This document shows positions 32,353-38,562 of a stretch of 40,348 nucleotides of DNA, one piece after another. Position 1 is the first letter of the stretch; every line of letters starts with the position of its first letter. Position numbers and translations under genes: made by a program. This DNA is from an uncultured Eubacterium sp. GTDB lineage: Bacteria; Bacillota; Clostridia; Lachnospirales; Lachnospiraceae. The stretch is taken from the NCBI GenBank assembly GCA_910577295.1, contig CAJTLS010000023.1:1-40348 (forward strand), in the 5' to 3' direction. The notes beneath the pieces were generated by a model, which worked only from the letters and a program-made list of their open reading frames with translations, was not told the DNA's origin and made no database searches.

Positions 32353-33513
32353 TTATTTTGACAAAATCGCAAGCGTCTGGCCCTCTTGCAATCCCTGATT
32401 CACTAAAAAGTATTTTTCCTGTCTATAGTTGCTCACGATGTAACGCTTATGAAGCTTCCCTTTTTCCACAACATAGACGTATAACTTCGTCTCATCATTT
32501 TTCTCTTCCTCATATACGGCAGAGGCATCTACAATAAGGGCATCTTCCACTTTTAAACGGCTGCCGGAAATAAACAGATTGTACTTATCAAATGCATACT
32601 TCCTCCTGTCCGCCTCTGAAATCTGTATTAGCTGCGCAGATGTATCCATGCCATTTTCAGAATCCTCACTTTGCTGCACATCGACGTCAAACAGATTATC
32701 AGTAGATATGACCTTTCCTTTTATGCGGTGCACAATATCATCGGACGTACTTCCCAACCCAATGGTAACTGTCATATTATAACGCATTCCCTCGCCGTCT
32801 TCCGCCTGTATGAGAAAATCCTTCTCATCGCGGATTACCATCAGCGTATCTCCCGTCACTGTCTCTCCTCCGTATTCACCCACCGAGACAACCTCTCCTG
32901 CCGTACCGTCGTATTTTGACACGAGAACTGCCTTTTTCCGCTTCTGCAGCAACTCCCGATAATCCCTTTCCTGCTTTTCAATCTCCTTTGCTTTCTTTTT
33001 CATATCCTCGTATTCCTGCTGCAAATGCTGAAGCTGTATTTTGGCAATCTTTTTTTCGGAAGCGTTTGTCAGATTTTTGATGGAACGCTGCTTTTCCAGC
33101 ACTTCATTTCTCTTACTCTTTAAATTGCTGTCATATTCGGCTCTGGCCTGCTCCACTTCCAGTTTCTTCTTCTGCATCGTCGTATCCGAATATTTGACAT
33201 GATAGATTGCCAGAATATCTCCCTTTTTCACCTTCTGGTTATCCTTTACACAAATTTTGTCTAAATAGGCCCGGGATTCATTGATAGCAACGGCTTTCTC
33301 ATCCTGATAATACAGAGAACCCGTCGTCGTAATCTTCTCTTCATAGGTATCCTTTTTGACCGTTGTCGTCTTATAATGCTCTTTTTCTTTTCCGCTCTTA
33401 TCTGCCTTATATAACAAAACCTCTGACTTTGGCTGTTCCTCTTTGCAGGCGGTCAGCAAAAACGCACAGATAAGAAATATTGCCAGTCTCTTAATCCTGT
33501 ACATAGACAACAT
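32353..33513 (-). CDS. HlyD/MacA-like lipoprotein adaptor 1
   Basis: A 386-residue extracytoplasmic adaptor. The signal region MYRIKRLAIFLICAFLLTAC ends in a lipobox cysteine, so it is a lipoprotein. A biotinyl-lipoyl-like part (GDILAIYHVKYSD) is interrupted by a long helical hairpin (about 115-195, rich in Lys/Glu/Gln) and followed by beta-barrel segments. Family members bridge a permease to an outer layer; in a monoderm the job is less clear. ATG 33513 overlaps the previous gene by 23 bases; AGGAGG lies only 3 nt before it, so ATG 33504 (12 nt away) is an alternative. One of three tandem adaptors. Confidence 0.88.
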   Translation of the reverse strand: MLSMYRIKRLAIFLICAFLLTACKEEQPKSEVLLYKADKSGKEKEHYKTTTVKKDTYEEKITTTGSLYYQDEKAVAINESRAYLDKICVKDNQKVKKGDILAIYHVKYSDTTMQKKKLEVEQARAEYDSNLKSKRNEVLEKQRSIKNLTNASEKKIAKIQLQHLQQEYEDMKKKAKEIEKQERDYRELLQKRKKAVLVSKYDGTAGEVVSVGEYGGETVTGDTLMVIRDEKDFLIQAEDGEGMRYNMTVTIGLGSTSDDIVHRIKGKVISTDNLFDVDVQQSEDSENGMDTSAQLIQISEADRRKYAFDKYNLFISGSRLKVEDALIVDASAVYEEEKNDETKLYVYVVEKGKLHKRYIVSNYRQEKYFLVNQGLQEGQTLAILSK

Positions 33514-34636
33514 CCCCCTCCTTTACTCCTGACAAAATCTGGGTATACGCATCCGTCACCGTACCTGTAGTCACGTTCACCCGCTTTTTCGCTCCGCCCT
33601 CCATGCGATACACATAATAGCTTCCCTTTGTTTTGTACACGGCATTCGATGGCACTACAAGCGCATCGTCTGTCTCATTGTTGTACAAATCAATCGAAAC
33701 CGAGTCTCCGACTTGTGCATGTACATCACCTTTGTAATTAAAATATGTACTCGCCGGAAAATTGCCCATCTCAATATCATATTGGGAAATGTTCTGCTCT
33801 TCTGCCGTCACTGCATATCTTTTCCCATTTATCATGGCATGGTAACTGCTTGCCTTTTTTAAAACGGAACTTCCGATATACTCGGTGCGGATTTTTGTCT
33901 TTTCCATATTCGCCAGTGTAAAAACCGAGCCGCCGCCACTCACAAAATCCCCTGGAGAAATTGTTTTACGAATTACCTCGCCGTTTATATCTGAGTACAA
34001 TTTATCCCATTTTGTTTTCTTTTTTGCTATGGCTAAATCTTCATTCAAATCAGAAACTATGGATGCCTGTAATTCCTTTTGATGCTTCAGCTTCAGCTCC
34101 TCTGTCTTAATGTTCTCCTCCTGTGCAATTTTCTGTTTCTCAAACGCGGCCTTTTCCTTTTTCGTCTGCGCCTTATTCCGCTTTTTTAACAACTGCCTGT
34201 ATTCCTCTTTCATCTGCTTAATCGTATTCTTTGCCGATGCATTCAGCTCTTCATTTTCCTGCCGCATATCAAGCAAATCTTTTTGCAAATCTTTTACTGT
34301 CGTATCGGCGCCTTTCAAAGTCGCCAGTAACTGTCCTTTCTTAACCTTGTCGCCTATCTTTACTTCCACCGAAGCGACCTGACCCGAATTTAAAAAGTAC
34401 ATTCCTTTCATATCCGGAACGACTTCTCCCTGATAGGAACACATACTGCTCAATTTCATTTTCGCAACAACCGCCGTATCCACGTCAACCCCGACCGGCT
34501 CTACTAAATCCGGTACGTGCTGCGACTGCTCTTTACTTTCGCAACCGACGCACACTGCCACCAACATACCCATTGCCAAAACAAGGGATATCGTCCGGCA
34601 ATTCAAAATTTTCTGCCACTTATTCTGCTTTTTCAA
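33491..34636 (-). CDS. HlyD/MacA-like lipoprotein adaptor 2 (TTG start)
   Basis: A 381-residue adaptor lipoprotein with signal and lipobox LVAVCVGC. The lipoyl-like part (GQVASVEVKIGDKVKKGQLL) flanks a long coiled hairpin (about 120-210, charged), with a second half (DINGEVIRKTISPGDFVSGG) and a C-terminal barrel. TTG 34636 is favoured as start: GGGAGG lies 7 nt before it and it gives a compact lipoprotein signal; the ATG at 34681 would overlap the upstream gene and lacks a ribosome site. It sits 22 bases after the first adaptor gene and overlaps the third by 23 bases. Confidence 0.85.
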   Translation of the reverse strand: MKKQNKWQKILNCRTISLVLAMGMLVAVCVGCESKEQSQHVPDLVEPVGVDVDTAVVAKMKLSSMCSYQGEVVPDMKGMYFLNSGQVASVEVKIGDKVKKGQLLATLKGADTTVKDLQKDLLDMRQENEELNASAKNTIKQMKEEYRQLLKKRNKAQTKKEKAAFEKQKIAQEENIKTEELKLKHQKELQASIVSDLNEDLAIAKKKTKWDKLYSDINGEVIRKTISPGDFVSGGGSVFTLANMEKTKIRTEYIGSSVLKKASSYHAMINGKRYAVTAEEQNISQYDIEMGNFPASTYFNYKGDVHAQVGDSVSIDLYNNETDDALVVPSNAVYKTKGSYYVYRMEGGAKKRVNVTTGTVTDAYTQILSGVKEGDVVYVQD

Positions 34637-34658
34637 ATCGATACCTCCCATACTTTGA

Positions 34659-35684
34659 CTAATTGGTAATAACCTGTTCATTTTCCTGTAAACCGCTTGT
34701 AACTTCGACCATATTGTTGATTGATTCTCCCAACGTAACTTCTCTTGTTTCCTTTATTCCGTTGTTCCCCTCCATGTAAACAACCTTTTTTCCTCCCATA
34801 TCATAAACAAGCGCCAACGGAAGCGAGAGAACATCTTTCTTTTCCTTTAAAATCAAATCCACAGTACCGACGGCCCCATGCTGAAGAGAAGAGGCGTTTT
34901 TCGGATACAGATACAATTTCTCAGAAGAAACTTTCTTTACTGCCGCTTTGTACCGGCTTCCCCCTATGGTGACGAAAACTTCTTGTCCGTCGCGAAAATG
35001 TCCGGCATATTTCGTCTTACAGACAAAGCGGTTTTTCTTCTCTCCCTGCACTTTAACGAGTACGTTGTCACTGCCGGCATATCCTCCGTCAAAGGAGTGG
35101 TCTGCATTTGTCACCGTTCCCTCCACTTCGGAAGTAATAACCGCTTCCGCAATTGTCTCCTGCGCCTCTTTCATATCCAGCTGCGTCAACTGAATATTGG
35201 ATTGGCAATTTTTTATTTGTGCATCGAACTGGGTACGGACATTTTCTTTTTCCTCTTTTGACCCTCCCGTCCGCGTCAATTGCTCCAACTCACGCTCTTT
35301 CATTTCCTTTGCCTGCTTAATCTGTAATTGCAGGCTTTTAATCTGGCGCTTATCTTCATTTAACTGCTCCTCGGCATCCTCTGAATATTCCTGCACAAGC
35401 ACCGTTCCGACTTTCACTTTCTGTCCTTTTTGCACACACACTTTCTTAATCTGCCCGTCGCTGCCGGTTATCTCCACTTCCCTTGTTCCCTGATAAGAGA
35501 CGGAAATGGATTCCTTTTGTGTCATATCGCCTCTTACAACCGTGTATTTATTGTAATTGCTGCCCTCGTATTCCTGCACAACCGGAGCCACTCCAAATTC
35601 TTCTTCAGTCGGTAAGATACCACATCCGTTACACACAAAACCGGACATCAGGGCCGCGCCAAGAATTATGTAAGCCTTTCTCAT
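34659..35684 (-). CDS. HlyD/MacA-like lipoprotein adaptor 3
   Basis: A 341-residue adaptor lipoprotein. MRKAYIILGAALMSGFVCNGC is a lipoprotein signal. Lipoyl half-motifs (KKVCVQKGQKVKVGTVLVQ and EGTVTNADHSFDGGYAGS) flank a shorter coiled hairpin (about 100-170). ATG 35684 has AAAGG 9 nt upstream; the earlier in-frame ATG at 35693 touches that site, and the frame running back to 35831 would overlap the permease gene. It follows the AI-2E permease by 19 bases and is first of the three adaptors. Confidence 0.88.
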   Translation of the reverse strand: MRKAYIILGAALMSGFVCNGCGILPTEEEFGVAPVVQEYEGSNYNKYTVVRGDMTQKESISVSYQGTREVEITGSDGQIKKVCVQKGQKVKVGTVLVQEYSEDAEEQLNEDKRQIKSLQLQIKQAKEMKERELEQLTRTGGSKEEKENVRTQFDAQIKNCQSNIQLTQLDMKEAQETIAEAVITSEVEGTVTNADHSFDGGYAGSDNVLVKVQGEKKNRFVCKTKYAGHFRDGQEVFVTIGGSRYKAAVKKVSSEKLYLYPKNASSLQHGAVGTVDLILKEKKDVLSLPLALVYDMGGKKVVYMEGNNGIKETREVTLGESINNMVEVTSGLQENEQVITN

Positions 35685-35703
35685 CTTCGTCATCCTTTCT
35701 CTC

Positions 35704-36945
35704 TTATTCCGTCTCTTCCATCTCTTCTGCCACGTTATGTGGAACACGATAACAGGCAGTCTCTGTTGGCATATCTTTCTTTGCCAGCCGCAAAGCGCAC
35801 CAGCGTTTCGTAATTCGATAAATAACCGCAAAAACCGGCACCGCGCAAATCATTCCCAGCAGCCCAAAAAGCGAGCCGAAAAATAAAATCGAAAACAAAA
35901 TCCAAAAGCTGCCTAACCCGATGGAGTCCCCTAAAATCTTCGGCCCCAAAACATTGCCGTCAAACTGCATGAGAATAATAATCAGTACCAAAAACAGAAT
36001 CCCCTTTGAAGGACTGGCGATAAAAACCAGCACTGCACTTGGCACAATACCGATATACTGTCCAAAGAACGGTATAATATTTGTGACGCCAATCAATACG
36101 CTAATCAAAACCGTGTAGGGAATACCTGCAATATTCATAATGATAAAAGTCAATATGCCGACAACAAGCGAATCGATTATCTTTCCGCTTATAAATTTGG
36201 CAAATATCGTATGCGTCTCCCCTAACACGCTCAACGCACGTTTTACTCGCTTGGTTGGCAGAAACGCATACATCAGCTTCTTTAACTGCGCACAAAAATT
36301 CTCTTTGCTTCCCATCAGATAAATGGACACAATCAATCCGATAAACACATTCATCAATACACTGGCGGCATTCACTACACCGTCCGTCAACATTGTCAGC
36401 AGCTTATTGCTATTCGGCAGCAAATCATTTTGCAGCCATGTGAGCAGTTTTTCATAAAGAACGCCGGAAAATTGCGTGTAATACTCGGCAAACTTCGGAT
36501 TGGATCGGAACATATGATTGCCCCAGTCAATTACATTTTTGTAATATCCCGGCAAGTTGCGTATCAGGCTCGATACACTGTTCGTAATCTCAGGAACAAC
36601 AAGCATCAACAAACCAAATATGACAAAAAGAGTGAGCACGAGAACGGTAAAAACCGAACAACCTCTCGCCACTCCCTTTGCTTTCGTTTTCTTTTCCTTA
36701 TATATCTTCTGCCACAGAGGAATGAAAACATACTGGTCCATTTTATTGACAAGAGGGCTGAGAAGATAGGCTACGATTACACCGATATATACCGGCAATA
36801 ACGCTGAATTAACCGCAGACAACACACTTCCCAACCCGCTTAAATTATTAAAAATCGTATACACAATTACTGCTGCCGCTATGACACAGAAACCTGTAAC
36901 ACCGGCGTACCAATACTTCTCAAGCTTTTTTTCCGGACGCTTCAC
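35704..36945 (-). CDS. AI-2E family transporter (TqsA/YdiK-like permease)
   Basis: A 413-residue membrane protein with about eight helices: two at the start (AGVTGFCVIAAAVIVYTIF, ALLPVYIGVIVAYLLSPLV), one near 90-115, a large loop with amphipathic helices, and a C-terminal group including FFGQYIGIVPSAVLVFI and GLLGMICAVPVFAVIYR. PF01594 proteins export diverse solutes (autoinducer-2, or sodium/proton in some), so the name does not prove AI-2 transport. GTG 36945 is favoured, with GGGGG about 7 nt before it; the upstream in-frame TTG lacks a ribosome site. First gene of the efflux operon. Confidence 0.9.
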   Translation of the reverse strand: MKRPEKKLEKYWYAGVTGFCVIAAAVIVYTIFNNLSGLGSVLSAVNSALLPVYIGVIVAYLLSPLVNKMDQYVFIPLWQKIYKEKKTKAKGVARGCSVFTVLVLTLFVIFGLLMLVVPEITNSVSSLIRNLPGYYKNVIDWGNHMFRSNPKFAEYYTQFSGVLYEKLLTWLQNDLLPNSNKLLTMLTDGVVNAASVLMNVFIGLIVSIYLMGSKENFCAQLKKLMYAFLPTKRVKRALSVLGETHTIFAKFISGKIIDSLVVGILTFIIMNIAGIPYTVLISVLIGVTNIIPFFGQYIGIVPSAVLVFIASPSKGILFLVLIIILMQFDGNVLGPKILGDSIGLGSFWILFSILFFGSLFGLLGMICAVPVFAVIYRITKRWCALRLAKKDMPTETACYRVPHNVAEEMEETE

Positions 36946-36986
36946 ACATTTTCCCCCACTTTCCAAAAACAATCAAATCTGCTTTT

Positions 36987-37015
36987 ATTGTACCATAGTT
37001 GGGAAATCAAGTAAA
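36987..37015 (-). promoter_or_regulatory. promoter of the AI-2E/efflux operon
   Basis: On the minus strand: TTTACT (37015-37010), 17-bp spacer, TACAAT (36992-36987), about 42 bp before the GTG start. No obvious operator repeats. Confidence 0.6.
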
Positions 37016-37065
37016 TATCCAAATAAATTCCTGCCTCTCTTCCTCCATTATCTTATATAAATAGC

Positions 37066-37095
37066 AAAAGACCCCAGATTCAAATCTGTGAGTCT
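37066..37095 (-). terminator. terminator after the short Rpn-tail-like gene
   Basis: On the minus strand AGACTC and GGGTCT (with one G-U) enclose CAGATT/AATCTG, followed by TTTT. It lies about 22 nt beyond the stop at 37117. Confidence 0.55.
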
Positions 37096-37116
37096 GGAGC
37101 CCTTGCAAATTTTACA

Positions 37117-37374
37117 TTATACATGACTGACTTCCATTTTATCCTGTAACATCATATGGTACAGTTCCCGATGTTCTTGTGGAATATCTAACAATTTCAT
37201 ACATTCTTCCTCAGACATATCCGAGTTCTTCATCATACTAATAATATGATTGATTGTAGTCCTATCTATTATTCCCTGTGAAAGATTACACATTTCCATC
37301 GCCTCTCTTTCCATTGTTTTAGTCATCGCAACATCAAACTCATCTTTTATATCTGACCAGAGACTCAATGTCAT
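37117..37374 (-). CDS. 85-residue protein resembling an Rpn C-terminal tail
   Basis: Downstream of the second Rpn-like gene on the same strand, after a hairpin. The sequence is helical and ends like an Rpn-family C-terminus (MEMCNLSQGIIDRTTINHI, then SEEECMKLLDIPQE). ATG 37374 has GGAG 5 nt upstream. A further in-frame ATG at 37293, with AGAGG 8 nt upstream, starts the MCN segment, the same place as the MCK starts in the two Rpn-like genes. It could be a stand-alone antitoxin-type protein or the remains of a third Rpn gene; no catalytic core is present. Confidence 0.55.
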   Translation of the reverse strand: MTLSLWSDIKDEFDVAMTKTMEREAMEMCNLSQGIIDRTTINHIISMMKNSDMSEEECMKLLDIPQEHRELYHMMLQDKMEVSHV

Positions 37375-37428
37375 CTGCGCTCCATTCAATATATCAGTCA
37401 CTATTCGTTCAACATAACCTGTTATCCA

Positions 37429-37465
37429 AAAGAACGCCGCAAATACTATATATGCGACGTTCTTT
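37429..37465. terminator. hairpin downstream of the second Rpn-like gene
   Basis: AAAGAACG-C-CGCA (37429-37441) pairs with TGCG-A-CGTTCTTT (37453-37465) with one mismatch. T-rich sequence follows on the plus side; on the minus side only a short T-run is present. Likely a (bidirectional) terminator. Confidence 0.6.
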
Positions 37466-37540
37466 GTTTTTTACATGGTAACAATCTGGTTAATTGTCAT
37501 CTCCGGCATACCAAACTTTTCCCTCCCTCACAGAATAAAA

Positions 37541-37699
37541 CTATACTAGTGCTAAATTTTCCTCTTTCATCTTATTTATCACTACTTCATCAAGTTCTGT
37601 CACTTCTGCTATTTCTTCTACAGAATAGCCTTTTTTCAGCATTTTTAGTGCAATTCTCTTATTATTTGTTTCTATCAATTCTTCCATTCCTTTACACAT
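37541..37699 (-). CDS. predicted intragenic C-terminal protein of Rpn-like gene 2
   Basis: AAGGAG (37713-37708) lies 8 nt before in-frame ATG 37699, starting MCKGMEELIETNNKRI. It would give a 52-residue helical protein with an HTH-like tail (GYSVEEIAEVTELDEVVI). Same layout as in the first Rpn-like gene, so an RpnS-type antitoxin is suggested, by inference only. Confidence 0.5.
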   Translation of the reverse strand: MCKGMEELIETNNKRIALKMLKKGYSVEEIAEVTELDEVVINKMKEENLALV

Positions 37700-38335
37700 A
37701 CGCCTCACTCCTTCCTGATTTTCTTTGAAATATTGTGTTGTCTCTGCCAACAAAGAATAATGCATATCCGCAGGATTACAACAACTAAAATCATGCATCA
37801 AATGTCCGATTGCATCATCAGCACGCCAAGCACCATTCACAAAGACAATATGTGCCTCGTCATCGAACACTGTCCCTATTTCTCTTATTGTCCTATCAAT
37901 ATGGTATACTGGTCTATCATATGCAAGTACATCATTCTCTGCAATAAATATCACATAAGATTCTGGTAACTTGTCATATCCTACACCCTTTTTCAACACA
38001 TTTGCATCAATTAAACTGCTATTATATCTCGCACGTTTCGGAATAGCACCCTCATCACTTCTTTGGACTTCAATATCATAGTATACCCCTTTTGCATCTT
38101 TCGCAAAAATATCAAGTCTGATACTGTGTCCTTTTAAATTTGATATTTCATGCTGCGTATCCACTTTAATAACAGTAAGGTCATACTTATCTAAAATTAT
38201 CCGCAACACAAATTCCGTACATTTTAAATTTTCTTCAAAGCACTTTGTCATAAATGTATCGTCAAACAAACGAAATCCTTTAATTTTATCCAGCATTTCT
38301 TTTGAAGGAAAAAACTCTTTCTTCTCATTTTCCAT
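37541..38335 (-). CDS. Rpn/PD-(D/E)XK nuclease family (transposase-like) 2
   Basis: A 264-residue paralogue of the gene at 4050-4859. The nuclease core shows SIRLDIFAKD (Asp about 75) and YYDIEVQRSDEG (Glu about 89, Gln about 91), preceded by RLFDDTFMTKCFEEN and followed by YVIFIA and VFVNGAWR. Rpn nucleases cleave DNA; roles in recombination and phage defence are known for E. coli relatives. ATG 38335 has AAAGGAG 7 nt upstream; the frame back to 38383 has no ribosome site. Like its paralogue it has a strong internal ribosome site before an MCK start. Confidence 0.88.
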   Translation of the reverse strand: MENEKKEFFPSKEMLDKIKGFRLFDDTFMTKCFEENLKCTEFVLRIILDKYDLTVIKVDTQHEISNLKGHSIRLDIFAKDAKGVYYDIEVQRSDEGAIPKRARYNSSLIDANVLKKGVGYDKLPESYVIFIAENDVLAYDRPVYHIDRTIREIGTVFDDEAHIVFVNGAWRADDAIGHLMHDFSCCNPADMHYSLLAETTQYFKENQEGVRRMCKGMEELIETNNKRIALKMLKKGYSVEEIAEVTELDEVVINKMKEENLALV

Positions 38336-38459
38336 AGTATATCTCCTTTCGCTTATTCTATCACAAGAAACTATGATTTGCAATACACCCCAACTTCTTG
38401 GTGATTAGCTAGACAATACTAAATCTTGAAATCTGCGAAAACTCAAAACCATGCAGTAA

Positions 38460-38513
38460 AATACACGGACTGCCTGTTTGGAAATATCTTTACCGATAGG
38501 CAGTCCGTGTATT
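38460..38513 (-). terminator. 16-bp perfect hairpin after the surface-protein gene
   Basis: AATACACGGACTGCCT (38460-38475) and AGGCAGTCCGTGTATT (38498-38513), loop 22 nt, about 50 nt beyond the stop at 38563. Likely the terminator, though a clear T-run is missing. Confidence 0.6.
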
Positions 38514-38562
38514 CTGATATAGGGCGACAGCCCTTTCTGCTACATTTCGGAGAGTATACTCT

